A stretch of 64,000 bases of DNA from Ophiobolus disseminans (lineage: Eukaryota > Ascomycota > Dothideomycetes > Pleosporales > Phaeosphaeriaceae): positions 2,846,487-2,910,486 of the forward strand of contig MU006216.1 of assembly GCA_010093685.1 (NCBI GenBank), written 5' to 3'. Each line of letters opens with the position of its first letter. Positions within the stretch are counted from its first letter, which is position 1. The notes beneath the pieces were generated by a model that ran no database searches, had not been told where the DNA came from, and saw only the letters and a list, made by a program, of their open reading frames with translations. Made by a program: the position numbers and the translations under genes. Positions 45,440 to 56,246 of the stretch are shown one piece after another.

Positions 45440-46870
45440 ATGCCAATCAAAGGGCTTTCCGAAGCGACAATGGACCTTTCCCAGATACCCGCAGCTGCAC
45501 CGCCTCCTGGTGTCACGCCCGATTTCAACAGCTCAGATAACTACCAACACCGCAACATAATTTTGCACTCCATGGTTCTTTCAGCTACGACAGTCGCAGT
45601 TATTGTTCGCCTATACACTCGTGCTGTCATCAAGAAGAACGTTGGAGCGGATGATTGTGAGTCTTGACCACCTATCTGCATTCGACCTCCTGCAGATGAA
45701 ATTGCCCTACTAACTATTCCAGGGCTTGCGCTGCTCTCATGGGCAGGTATTCAGGTCTTTGTAATACTGAAGCAAACCATATGCTAAGTGGGATACTTAG
45801 ATTCTCGCACTAGAATTTGGAATTGTTATGGCCTATGGTAAGAAGACACATTCCTCTCATGTGTCTGAAACTGATTTGTACACTCAGCTACTAGATAGGG
45901 CTTCGGGATGCACATATACAACATTCGAGCATCTGAGATTCTCGAGACGCTCAAGGTATTTGGGACCTACGTCCATCTGCCATTGACACACTGTTGCTAA
46001 TAGCCTTTTCGCAGTGGCTCACAGTTTCGCAAAAGTCGTATTTCTCCCTTATCCTGTCGATAAAACTGTGTATCTTGTTCGGGTACTTGCGCATTTTCAA
46101 AATCGACCGCGTCACAAATGGGGCATTTGGCTCGGGATGATGGCCTGCACCGTCTTTTACCTTGTAACCTTTTTCGTCGACATTTTTCGCTGTAAACCTG
46201 TTGCATCGGCCTGGAACCCTACCATCAAGGGCAAGTGCATGAGCTATGCTGCTTTCCCATGGGCGACAGGCATCTTCAATTTCATTTCGGACTTCTATAT
46301 TCTGATGCTACCCTTACCGCCGATCTTAAGGATGAACATGTCCTTGATTCGACGACTGAGAATTGCTTCCATCTTTGGACTGAGTCTTTTGTAAGTCTTA
46401 AGAAGCACTGTTTGGGATGATTGAAATATTAGATCAATTCTGACATCACAATAGTACATGCGTTGCGAGTATCATGCGCTTTGTCGTATCGCGTCAATAT
46501 GCCCTGGACCCTGATCAAACCTATGTGGCGGCCAAAGTGCTGCACTGGACGTATGTATCCTCGTGTCTCATCGATCCTTTTACGAGAAACCCGAACTCCA
46601 TTCTGCCCATCAGACCATGGTAGCTGATGCATGTACCCATACAGTGTTCTGGAGATCAACATTGGTCTCATCTGCGCATGCGCTACTACGTTTCCCGCTT
46701 TCTTTGACTCAACAGCACCAAGGTCTTTCAGTTCGCTGGTTGGAAGTCTTCTTTCAAAGAGATCTGCTTCGCGGACAAACTTTGCATCACCTCCCGGAAG
46801 TGACGAGGGATGTGGAGGAAGCGGACGATCTAGTGACGAACAAAGTCAAGGCCGGAACAAGAAGGGATGA
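45440..46870 (+). pseudogene. Fungal rhodopsin-domain protein with frameshift(s)
   Basis: It starts MPIKGLSEATMDLSQIPAAA. Family segments appear in order: HSMVLSATTVAVIVRLYTRA, WLALLSWAGIQVF, ILALEFGIVMAY, GFGMHIYNIRASEILETLK, WLTVSQKSYFSLILSIKLCI, LFGYLRIFKIDRVT, KWGIWLGMMACTVFYLV, ILMLPLPPIL, CVASIMRFVVSRQYAL and a Ser/Gly-rich tail to 46870. The frame breaks between DRVT and KWGIW: one base is missing near 46121. The splice between the exons at 45801-45837 and 45899 also leaves the frame off by one, which may be a second lesion or a mis-assigned intron. It cannot encode a full receptor as read. Confidence 0.6.
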
Positions 46871-47761
46871 AATTTCCTTCCCGGCCAAGCAAGAATAGTT
46901 TGAGAACCCAGGTCGGATGACGTTGAGTGGAAGACGAGTGGAGGTACTAGAAACCTTATTTTGTCGACAGTGAGAAAACTTAAGCCCATCAGTGCGAGGT
47001 ACTCAACTCAGGCCAAATTCTTTCCATTTGAAACGTATTGCAATACACTCTAGCTTTTTTGATGCGCTGATACCATCACAAAACACATATGTGCACCCTC
47101 AAATGTCACTACCGTCAGGTTTTGACCAGGAAATGTGCCTCTCGTTGTCGAGACTGCCCAGGTGGTATCTATGGTAGTCTGACCAAAGCTCCACTCGAGG
47201 AAGCTAGCTGTCGACGTCGGACAGCACGTAGACATGACCGAGTCCTGGAGGAAATGCCCGGCACCGGGCATAGTAGATCTAGACGGTTTCTCGTGTGGCG
47301 ATCGTAGATGCACAAGAGCCTCTTCTTAGACAATTGTATGTTATTTGGAGAAATGAAACCGCAAGCCAACGAACCTCGAAGGTCTGACGCGCCAAGAGCT
47401 GTCACGTGTGTTCGTGTTCCCACATCCATAGATAGATCACTGATTACTTAGAAGCTGCAGCGCAATCTAGCCGGCATCGCCTTAGCAGTCACAACCAAAC
47501 ATCAAACGTCTCATTCCGTCCCAACCCATTACAACGCGGGAAGATGCCAGGCCCAGAAGCGATGACACTCGAGGCACGAAATGCGGGGATGCCTCGGCTC
47601 GTCTTTCGCAGCCATACCACAACTCTTCTGGCGCGCAATCGGCAACTCGACGTCGTCAAAACAACATGTAGCCGACCTTGTAGGGAGCTGAAGGTTGTTG
47701 AACACCAACATCGCATCCACCCCTCATCGTACGACATCACATCAGCAAAGCTCAATTCGCA
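46871..47761. other. Intergenic with a possible decayed gene
   Basis: No intact gene. On the minus strand at 47050-47200 a short stretch (NLTVVTFEGAHM) resembles the end of serine carboxypeptidases, but no other part of that family is visible. Confidence 0.35.
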
Positions 47762-49182
47762 ATGGCAAGCAAGCTCTCTGAGCCATATGGCAGCTCACTA
47801 CCATGGGCCGAGCCAAGCTGGTACACAGGTCGACCATCACCATACTACAAAGAGAGTCACCGAAGGCTACGCGACGCAGTGAGGTCATGGTGTGAAGAGG
47901 TACGTCTATCAAAACCGAGTTCTCCAAACATATCTTTCATATCAGCTTGAGCTCAACATCCAATGCACATCCAGATGGCATGCCCTTCGTCTCTAACACG
48001 CACCAGAACATCGCCCAACACACCGACGCCTGGAACGAAGCCGGCCGCGTCGACCCCGAAATCTACACAAAATGCGCCCAAGCCGGGCTCCTCGTGCCCA
48101 TCGCATTCGGCAAATCCATCCCACCCCAATGGGCCAAATACCCCATCATCAGCAGCATCAAACCCGAGGAATGGGACGGCTTCCACGACTTCGTTCTCTG
48201 GGACGAACTCATCCGCGCCGGGGGCCTCGCCTCCGTCTTCATCGGGCTCGTCGTCGGCGCACCGCCCTTGTTGAAATTCGCATCGCAGCAGCTGCAAGAC
48301 AAGATATTCCCAGAAATCCTATCCGGCGAGAAACGCATTTGTCTCGCGGTGACCGAGCCCGACGCGGGCAGCGACGTCAGGGGCATCAAGACAACGGCTG
48401 AATTAACTCCAGACGGCAAACACTACATCGTCAACGGCTCCAAGAAATGGATCACAAACGGCATGTTCAGCGACTACTTCATGACCACGGTCCGCGCTCC
48501 AAATACCTCCGGCGCAGCAGGCATATCCATGCTCCTCATCCCGCGCTCCGAGGGCCTCAAAACCCGTAAGTTGGACGTCATAGCCGGCCCGCTATCCGCA
48601 ACGACATACGTTACTTTCGAAGACGTAAAAGTCCCCGTCGAGTTCCTCATCGGCGCAGAGGGCCAAGGCTTCAAGCAGACAATGGTAAATTTCAACCACG
48701 AGCGCTTGTGGATTGCTTTCCAGGCGCTGCGCGGATGCCGCATTGCGCTGCATGATGCGTTTGCATGGGCGCTGAAGAGAGAGGCGTTTGGCAAGACGCT
48801 CATCGAGCAGGCGGTGGTACGCAATAAGTTCGGAAATATGGGACGCCAGGTGGAGGCGCTGCAGGCGTGGACGGAGCAGATTGTGTACGAGTTGGAGAAC
48901 TTGAGTGATGCAGATGGGGCGCGGTTGCTGGGTGGTGCGACGGCGTTGCTTAAAGTCGAGAGTGGCATGGTGTGTAAGTATGTTGCGGAGGAGTGTTTGA
49001 AGATTATGGGGGGTTTGGGCTTGACGAAGACGGGGCAAGGGGCGAGGATCGAGAGCTTTTATCGGGCGGTGCCGAGCTTTGTTGTTCCTGGGGGGAGCGA
49101 GGACGTGTTGATTGACTTAGGAGTGAGGGAGGCGTTGAAGCTGCATGGGCTGGCTCAGAAGGGCAAGGGGGCGAAGCTTTGA
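47762..49182 (+). CDS. Acyl-CoA dehydrogenase family protein
   Basis: Two exons (47762-47899 and 48007-49182) give 437 residues. The flavoenzyme family removes two hydrogens from acyl-CoA. Visible motifs are RICLAVTEPDAGSDVRGIKT (FAD-binding signature), YIVNGSKKWITNG, FNHERLWIAFQALRGCRIA, KREAFGKTLIEQAVVRNKF and the C-terminal ECLKIMGGLGLTKTG. The 107 nt intron uses the CACCAG acceptor at 48006, which joins SWCEE to NIAQHTDAWNEAG as in relatives; nearer acceptors break the frame. A PTS1-like C-terminus is not obvious (ends GAKL), although AKL is an accepted PTS1 variant, so a peroxisomal role is possible. Confidence 0.9.
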
Positions 49183-49245
49183 GGCGGTATGTATTATTAT
49201 TTGCTGGATGGGAAAACATGTACAGTCAGAAGATGATAATATATC

Positions 49246-51036
49246 TTACAACGGCGGTCGCCGCGGGTCAAAGAAGCCGTCTTGTTGCTGCGTCAGCTTT
49301 CTCAGAATCCGCATTACGTCCTCCAACTCTTCTTCATTCGGCTGCCATAGCTTCCTGATCTCCTCCCACGCACGTAAAGTGCGGTCAGGGTCTGTACACT
49401 TTGCAAATGCCTTGAGTGCCGCAACAACAGACAAGACCGAGATCCACGTACGCTCCAGCCCCTCTTGCAGCGCCTTGATGTACTGTGTCCATATCTTCTC
49501 GAGCTTGTCGCGTGTCCACGAGGAGTAGCGCACGCCCCCAAAGTCTTTGAAGCCGTGGAATATCGCAATGAAAATCGTGCCCTCAAAAGGGATGGATCTG
49601 TCACGCATTTCTCGCAAGAGTTCGTACACACGGTCGATGTTGCCGGCAGTTCCGGATTGGTGGCGAATAAGCAAGCCGTAGGTCCTCGCATCAGGAGCGA
49701 TAGGGGCGTAATCTTGGAGGGATTTGAGCGCTTCTTCGTCGTTTATCCTGTGAAATCGGCGTGCTTCGTGTGTAAGATGGAGTCCAACCAGTCGACGGTC
49801 CCGCCAAGTGCGAGTGAAGAATTTGTGGCCGGGCGCTGCCACGCGTCTAGATGCGTGCAAACGCTTCATACGCTCGAAGACATGTTCTGCTGCTGTAGGT
49901 TCGCCTGCGCGGACCAAAGCGGCAATGACAGCATTCATGACGACGGTATCAACAATCTCGCTGGCGTTGACTAGTTCTTGGTATGTCTTGCGAACTGCGT
50001 TGCCGTTCTGTAGGATGCCGTAGTAGTAGATGAGTGATACACGAAAGTGACGATGCAGCTTTAGCCTACGAGTCTGCATTTCTTTAAGGAAGGTCTCAGC
50101 GAGTGAGTATTTCTCGGCTCTGACTGCCACGTCAAAGAGTACGTTCAGCGTTACATAGCTGCCCTTGATGCCAGCTCTGCGCTCCATGTCGCGCCAGATG
50201 TAGATGGCTGACTGCAAGTCATCTGCCGAGACCTTTCCCATGGCTCTGCCTGTAAGGTGGATGGCAGACGTCCATTCAGGACGTGTGATATGTATATGTG
50301 CATTCTTCATATCGTCAAGAATGGACAGGAAACGCTGCATTGCGAGAGGCGATGGGCGCTCGACAATGGATAGGTGATGCAGCAGGTCCCGTATGGTTTC
50401 CGTCCGCAGATAGACAACACCAGGCGTGGGAAGCTTTTTGTATGTCTCAAATACGTCCTCATGCGGTGCCTCGTCGTCTTTGAGGAGCTTCTCCAGCCGT
50501 ACTATGTGCGCGGCATCCCCATTTTCGCGTAATGGCCATGGCTCGTGAGCATCTCCCACGTTCCATATCAGTGGCCCATCGTCCACCATAGGTTCTTCCG
50601 GCCGTGTGTCCAGATCAATGCCATAGTAGTCAACCAGGGCTTCCAACTCTTTCTTGGCAAACTGCTTGACGCCCTTCAACGGCCCCGACTGCTTGAGCTC
50701 TGGCTTGTGGCCGAAATGGGTCTTTTCAGGACCATCCCACGTGCTCTTCCGTCGCGCCTTGTGGTGTTGGAGCTTGTACGGAACGACGTTGCGCAACGCG
50801 GAGAGGTGCTTTCTATGCTCGTGGCATGACCCTGTCCGCACCAAGGCCTGGGTGAAAGGACTTTCCACGTGCTCGCCGGACTTTATGACTCGAGGCGGGC
50901 TATGTATTGCGCTCCTGCTGAATTTGCGTTTCGAAGTTGGACTATGCACTGCAGGGCATAGGAAGGTGAGGAATGGGCGTGCATTTGGGGTATTCGAGAC
51001 TGCGGAGGTCCGGTCGAGGGTGCGGAGAAGGGACAT
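49246..51036 (-). CDS. Pentatricopeptide repeat (PPR) protein, probably mitochondrial
   Basis: A single exon of 596 residues. The N-terminus is basic and Ser-rich (SKRKFSRSAIHSPPRVIK), as for mitochondrial import. Helical-repeat segments follow, for example VTLNVLFDVAVRAEKYSLAE, VDTVVMNAVIAALVRAGEPT, AEHVFERMKRLH and RTYGLLIRHQSGTAGNIDRV, the last typical of PPR units. PPR proteins bind organelle RNA and control its processing or translation. The exact target is not readable. It is divergent from the mitoribosomal protein gene at 51353, with 316 bases between starts. Confidence 0.82.
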   Translation of the reverse strand: MSLLRTLDRTSAVSNTPNARPFLTFLCPAVHSPTSKRKFSRSAIHSPPRVIKSGEHVESPFTQALVRTGSCHEHRKHLSALRNVVPYKLQHHKARRKSTWDGPEKTHFGHKPELKQSGPLKGVKQFAKKELEALVDYYGIDLDTRPEEPMVDDGPLIWNVGDAHEPWPLRENGDAAHIVRLEKLLKDDEAPHEDVFETYKKLPTPGVVYLRTETIRDLLHHLSIVERPSPLAMQRFLSILDDMKNAHIHITRPEWTSAIHLTGRAMGKVSADDLQSAIYIWRDMERRAGIKGSYVTLNVLFDVAVRAEKYSLAETFLKEMQTRRLKLHRHFRVSLIYYYGILQNGNAVRKTYQELVNASEIVDTVVMNAVIAALVRAGEPTAAEHVFERMKRLHASRRVAAPGHKFFTRTWRDRRLVGLHLTHEARRFHRINDEEALKSLQDYAPIAPDARTYGLLIRHQSGTAGNIDRVYELLREMRDRSIPFEGTIFIAIFHGFKDFGGVRYSSWTRDKLEKIWTQYIKALQEGLERTWISVLSVVAALKAFAKCTDPDRTLRAWEEIRKLWQPNEEELEDVMRILRKLTQQQDGFFDPRRPPL

Positions 51037-51352
51037 GAGAGGTCGAGCATCGTGTCAGTAGAGGCTGCTTGGCTTGGGTTCCATCAATACAGGAATTTCT
51101 AATTGACCATCGAAAGCCAATTGGGGGCTTCGGCACGATATCGAGGGGTGTGGTGGCAGACCGGGGCATCGCGACAAATCTTTGGCTTCCTAGCTCGTGG
51201 AGATATCTTGGCACGACACCTCCGCGGTTTTCGTTCAGAAAGTCGAGTAGCGACCACCGACACCCACTGCGCCTTCCTCCGTCCATCCGCACCTTCCCTC
51301 CCATCTTCCATACCACAACAAATGCTCCGATAACGGCGCCATCCAAATTGCA
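51037..51352. promoter_or_regulatory. Divergent promoter of the PPR and mS23 genes
   Basis: 316 bases between two opposite start codons of genes for mitochondrial gene expression. No TATA box is evident. Co-regulation is inferred from the arrangement only. Confidence 0.45.
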
Positions 51353-52182
51353 ATGGGCCGCTACGACTTCCGCCCCCTCCGCGTGCGACAGACCGCAAAG
51401 GCCCTCTTCGACTCCAAACGCGACCCCGATCTGCCCCAATGGTACAAGGTGCTGGGCGACATACCGCCAGGCGAGACGCTCGCACGCCCCGTACTGCGCA
51501 CACCAAAAGTGAAGGCTGCACGTAAAGCTAGCAAGCTGTTCAAACCACTACCCATCAGATATGCCGAGGACAAGCTGCGGTCGGAATTCTTTGGCGAGCA
51601 TCCATGGGAACTTGCGCGGCCAAGATTAGTGGTCGAGGATAGCGGAAACGATGCCAAGAGATATGACTGGAGCAAGATTATACAGCCCGGGAAGCAGCTC
51701 GACGGCGAGAGGTAACGTGACATGCTTTGTGCATTCGGCTGGTTGTCATGTTGACTTGTGGCAGTGTCGTTCAGCGGCAGATGTGGCTCATGAAGCATGA
51801 AAGCCTATCAAAAGCCTCGGCCTACGATGCTGCGCGCCGCGAATTTTACGCCCACAGACACCTCTCCGAACTACGGTCACGCATCGCAAAGGAAGAAGCA
51901 CAGCACGTGGGCGCATACTTCGGCAAGGGGCCATTAGAGATTGGTATGGAACTCGAAGACAAGACGTGGGAGAATTGGAAGAGGTGGGCATCGGTGCAGA
52001 TCGAGGATGAGCAGGCGATGCGCGCACAGATGTTCAGTGGCCAACAGGATGAAGGTGAGGGCGGGGGTCTGAGTCCTGCCGAGTACGACACGGCGGTCGA
52101 GGAGTTGGCAGGAGCTGGGAGCCTGCCCAACACGCCTGAAAGCAAGGTTGTCGCGGATGCAAAAGTGCCGGCGCATGCATGA
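51353..52182 (+). CDS. Mitochondrial small ribosomal subunit protein mS23 (Rsm25 type)
   Basis: Two exons (51353-51711 and 51765-52182) give 258 residues. The N-terminus MGRYDFRPLRVRQTAKAL is the usual start of fungal mS23. It is followed by PQWYKVLGDIPPGETLARPV, IRYAEDKLRSEFFGEHPWEL, and after the 53 nt intron QRQMWLMKHESLSKASAYD and AYFGKGPLEIGMELEDKTWE. It is a structural protein of the mitochondrial 37S ribosomal subunit. The C-terminal tail is acidic and less conserved. Confidence 0.9.
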
Positions 52183-52593
52183 GTCCGATAATTTGTACTA
52201 ACACTGTACCTTTTGTGTAGATATCTTAGTTATGACTCAGCATATACCCCAAAGATGGAAGCGAAGGCCGTGAGTCGATGTTATGAGTACGACATGTTGC
52301 GCTAGTCACCAAAGCCCAGGCCTAGCTCGTTCCTACTCACTTACTCAACCTTACGACTCACAACATTCGAAGCTAGGACGTCGAAGTTGGCCAACATCCC
52401 AACTGCAAGCACCGCAGCCAACGCCTTCCCGTGGTTGTTGATTTGTTGTCATGCGTTTGCGCAGATGGGCAGTTACCCCGCTGCATAACTCTATCACTGG
52501 CCGCCCCGCAATCGAACCATTGGAGAATGGAAGGCACCCTCAAGGCAGCAGTCTTAGGGAACGACACCTCCAATCACATACCCCGACAAACAT
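52183..52593. other. Intergenic
   Basis: 3' region of mS23 and upstream region of the DUF4419 gene. Nothing coding. Confidence 0.5.
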
Positions 52594-52601
52594 TATATAT
52601 A
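52594..52601 (+). promoter_or_regulatory. TATA box of the DUF4419 gene
   Basis: TATATATA 78 bases upstream of the start codon at 52672, preceded by a GC-poor stretch. Position and sequence fit a fungal TATA box. Confidence 0.5.
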
Positions 52602-52671
52602 GCCTTCCTCCATACCGAACACTCTCCTCGTTGACACTCACATCAAAATAACACCAACTTAAACATCCAAC

Positions 52672-53856
52672 ATGCCCGTCACCTTCAAAGTTGCAGACCA
52701 CGAGTCCAACACCTGGAGCAGAAAGAAGGTCGCCTCCAGGGACGAACTCTTCGCGCAGAGTTGCAGCAAGGAAGCCAGACAGAGCGAGCGGATTATCCAT
52801 AGTTCGCTATCCAGCCATGCATTTGCCAACGCACACATTACGCCGTCGGACAACGGATTCGTGCACGCAGTATGGTACGCATACAGCCACCACCACCACC
52901 TCACAATACGCCCTGATGATATCTGGTTCGCCATCCTCTCGCAGCTCAACTTTTACATCAACAAGAATGCCGAAGAGCTGCGCGATCACTTTGTCGCTCA
53001 CGAAGGCAAGAAAGAACTCGTGATTGAAGATATGGGAAGCATGGACACCCTCGACTACGGTCTCTTTGCGCGTAAAATGACCGGTCTGATTCAACAGAAC
53101 GTCAAAGATCCGAATCTTCGCGACTGGATCATGCCCACATTCAGCACGACTACCGTGGACGATCGCTCCACCGCCGCAGTCCTGATGATGGGTAGTCTTC
53201 AAGCCTACTTCTCCTACACGAGCATGTGCATGTGCGGCATCCCCTCCATCACCCTCCTCGGCAACCGCGACGACTACGATGACATCCTGTCACGACTTGA
53301 CAAGCTCGAAGAACTTGGCGACCAAACCAAAATCTTCGCGGGGCTTCTCCGCCCCATCCTCCGCAACTTCATCGCCAGCTTCGACGAGGTGATGACGGCA
53401 GAGACCAAGGACTTTTGGACCAAGATCGCACACTACCAGGGTGGGAGCGGCATGAGCAGTCTCTCCGGTTGGGTCACGGCATTCTGTTTCTGGCGCAACG
53501 ATGGCGTGCCGCTGTGTAAACGAAAACACATACCGGAAGATGCTGGCAAATCTGTTTTGCATTTGAATAGTGCGATTTACCACACCGTGGAGACCAGCGA
53601 TATTCCAAGTGGCTTCGCGTCGGTGCCTGTGCTGGTGAATGACAACGGAACCATACACAGGACGAAGATGGTAGCAGGAAGTCTGGCTATCAGTGCGGTC
53701 AAGAGCGGAGACAAAGATAAGAATGGAGAGGAAAAACTGGACACGCTGAAGAATTTGACGGGGTGGGTAATGTATGAGGTTAAGCAAAGTGTGGGTGCTG
53801 AGGGTGGGCGTAGGACTAGAGGGGAGGATGGAACGATTGTGGATACCAGGTATTAG
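52672..53856 (+). CDS. DUF4419-containing protein
   Basis: A single exon of 394 residues. It contains the DUF4419 pattern along almost its full length: NGFVHAVWYAYSHHHHLTIR, PDDIWFAILSQLNFYINKNA, IMPTFSTTTVDDRSTAAVLM, YFSYTSMCMCGIPSITLLG, and HYQGGSGMSSLSGWVTAFCF. The family is widespread in fungi and has no established biochemical role. There is no signal peptide, so it is probably cytosolic. It has its own TATA box and no obvious operon-like partner. Confidence 0.88.
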   Translation: MPVTFKVADHESNTWSRKKVASRDELFAQSCSKEARQSERIIHSSLSSHAFANAHITPSDNGFVHAVWYAYSHHHHLTIRPDDIWFAILSQLNFYINKNAEELRDHFVAHEGKKELVIEDMGSMDTLDYGLFARKMTGLIQQNVKDPNLRDWIMPTFSTTTVDDRSTAAVLMMGSLQAYFSYTSMCMCGIPSITLLGNRDDYDDILSRLDKLEELGDQTKIFAGLLRPILRNFIASFDEVMTAETKDFWTKIAHYQGGSGMSSLSGWVTAFCFWRNDGVPLCKRKHIPEDAGKSVLHLNSAIYHTVETSDIPSGFASVPVLVNDNGTIHRTKMVAGSLAISAVKSGDKDKNGEEKLDTLKNLTGWVMYEVKQSVGAEGGRRTRGEDGTIVDTRY

Positions 53857-55076
53857 ACTGTCTCTACTGTTGTTGGGAAATTGCGGTATCGCTATAAGGT
53901 CTTGAATTATTATTTCTGTTCATTCATCAGAAAAGATCGTGATATGCCATCCGAACTGCATACCTAGGTAGCTGAGTCAGCTACCGCTGGCTAAGCCCAT
54001 TAGCGTGCCATGACGCAGTCCCTGACACCATCGTTCTGTCTCTAGTACGACTACAACGCCGGGGACTTCTGGAACGAACATTGATTAATCGATCCGCACG
54101 AATGTACGATCGCTCGATCAACCGCTGCAGGTCCCTACGATCGCTTCGCGGTCGAATTGAGTAGTTCCAATCACGGAACGCATTCGACAAATCAGTAACA
54201 CTATGCGATAAAGAGAAAACCAGGTCGTCCCTCTCAACATTCTGCAGAATATGCGCGCAGAAAACAAACGTATGTTCCTTATGCCGTTGCTGTCAATGTG
54301 GATTTGCTCATATTCCAACTGCGCATCCAACACTAGCATATTGCGACTCTACACGCTTCCATCGCCAAAATCTCTGCCACATCTAATTTGACCCCAGCCT
54401 CAGGTCCCAAGACGTCGAAATGGCGCTAGAACCTCCTTCGAACCTTCTATACATTACCTATAAATCGACAGCTGCAAGGCGAGATAACCTGGGGCTCGCC
54501 CCCTACTCAAATATAATATAGGCCACACTGGTCGCGTCTTGTGCAACCAATCACAAGATGGCGCATTTCTCTAGAACCAAGATCTGGGGAAATCATCTGG
54601 GGTAAGGACCCGGGTAAAATGCGCGAATAGATTAACAGACAGTAGACCTACCCGGCACGCATGGCCTTGGCTAATTTCCGCACCATGTAAACGTACATGG
54701 AAGTTTATCGCACTAGGGAGAACATCCGTTCTATGCACTGGCCCGAATATCGCAGCGTCTGACAGTTGCCTGTGAAACGGCGTTGACAGCGCCACCAGAA
54801 TGGGGAGTATCAATGCTTCGACCCAAGAGACTTGGACCCTTCGCTGTCATTGCGTTAGATGGCGGGCCGACGGTACCGAATATGAATGAGCAGACTCGAC
54901 GAACCACCCGTGAGACAAGGTACACCAAGCAACTTGGAGAGGTAGCACATGATTGCGTGCATGTTTCGGGAACCTCGCTTTCATCTTGTCGATCCAGTAC
55001 TTAAGGTCCTGGGGTACGTCGTCGTTGGTACCGCTCATCACCACCACCTTCGTTCAACCCCACGAAGCCTTCCAAC
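53857..55076. other. Intergenic, no supported gene
   Basis: 1.2 kb upstream of the cellulase gene, with only short frames of up to 80 codons. It would contain the cellulase promoter. Confidence 0.5.
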
Positions 55077-56246
55077 ATGGTCCAACTCACCCAGTTCGTC
55101 CTGGCCACTGCTGCCTTTGCTGGTGCCGTATCGGCTGCACCGAAGCCTCCAGTGCATAGCAACGTCACTGTCAACCCGTGGACTGGAAAGGACCGCTACG
55201 TTGTCCAATCCTACGGCAAGAAGCTCGAACAGACCATTGCTGCTTTCCGTGCACAAAACGACACTATCAACGCAGGTCGGACACGTACCGTCCAGCAAAA
55301 GGTCTCGACCTTCCACTGGGTCACCACCCGAGCGCTCGTCTCTACTATCTACGATGTCATCAAAGAAGCTCGCTCCCAAAAGAGCGGAAACTCGAAGAAG
55401 CGCATGATTGTCGGTCTCGTTCTGTACAATCTGCCAGACCGTGATTGCTCAGCTGGTGAATCCGCCGGTGAGCTCTCCATCGCCAAAGACGGCCTGAACC
55501 TCTACAAGAAAGAGTTCGTCGACGCATATGCCAAAGCCGTACGCTCCGCCCCAGATCTCGACTTCGCCATCGTCCTCGAGCCAGACTCCCTGGGCAACGC
55601 CATCACCAACCAAGGCATTCCCTTCTGCGCCACAGCCACTCCCATCTACGAGGAAGGCATCGCATACGCCATTGCCAAACTACAATTTCCCAATGTCTCC
55701 CTGTACATCGATGCCGCACACGGAGGCTGGCTCGGCTGGGCCGACAACCTCAAGCCCACCGCCCAGATCTTCAAGAAGGTCGTCGATATGGCCAAGGCCA
55801 TCAACCCCGCTGCTAAGATTCGCGGCTACGCAACAAATGTATCGAACTACAACCCCTTCAACGCCACAGTCCGCGAGAACTACACCGAGTGGTCCCCATC
55901 GTACGACGAGGGCCACTATGCAACTTCCCTCTCACCCTTCCTCGAGGCTGAAGGCTTGCCCAGCAACTTTATTATTGACCAGGGCCGCGTGCATCTTCCC
56001 GGTGCGCGCAAGGAGTGGGGCGAGTGGTGCAACGTTTCGCCCGCGGGCTTTGGTCAACTTCCCGGCTCGAAGACTGATAACGCACATGTTGATAGCATAG
56101 TGTGGATCAAGCCTGGTGGTGAGAGTGATGGGCGATGTGGGTTGGAGGGTGCGCCGGCTGCGGGCGCGTGGTTCGATCAGTATGTCCAGATGTTGGTTAA
56201 GAATGCGGATCCTCCGCTTGTGCCGACGTATCAGGGACGGAAGTAG
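55077..56246 (+). CDS. Secreted glycoside hydrolase family 6 (cellobiohydrolase/endoglucanase) without CBM
   Basis: A single exon of 389 residues. A signal peptide (FVLATAAFAGAVSAAP) is followed directly by the catalytic domain, with no cellulose-binding module. GH6 motifs are MIVGLVLYNLPDRDCSA (containing the catalytic-acid region), FAIVLEPDSLGN, VSLYIDAAHGGWLGW, NVSNYNPFN, and FIIDQGRVHLPGARKEWGEW. The enzyme cuts beta-1,4-glucan with inversion. It is secreted and has several N-glycosylation sites. Lack of a CBM is common in plant-associated fungi. Whether it acts on chain ends or internally cannot be read here. Confidence 0.93.
   Translation: MVQLTQFVLATAAFAGAVSAAPKPPVHSNVTVNPWTGKDRYVVQSYGKKLEQTIAAFRAQNDTINAGRTRTVQQKVSTFHWVTTRALVSTIYDVIKEARSQKSGNSKKRMIVGLVLYNLPDRDCSAGESAGELSIAKDGLNLYKKEFVDAYAKAVRSAPDLDFAIVLEPDSLGNAITNQGIPFCATATPIYEEGIAYAIAKLQFPNVSLYIDAAHGGWLGWADNLKPTAQIFKKVVDMAKAINPAAKIRGYATNVSNYNPFNATVRENYTEWSPSYDEGHYATSLSPFLEAEGLPSNFIIDQGRVHLPGARKEWGEWCNVSPAGFGQLPGSKTDNAHVDSIVWIKPGGESDGRCGLEGAPAAGAWFDQYVQMLVKNADPPLVPTYQGRK

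Noticed and set aside
43080..46870. A secondary-metabolite cluster around the monooxygenase
   Set aside because: No polyketide synthase, peptide synthetase, terpene enzyme, transporter or cluster regulator is adjacent.
47050..47313. Minus-strand frame ending NLTVVTFEGAHM
   Set aside because: Resembles a serine carboxypeptidase end over about 15 residues only; too little to call.
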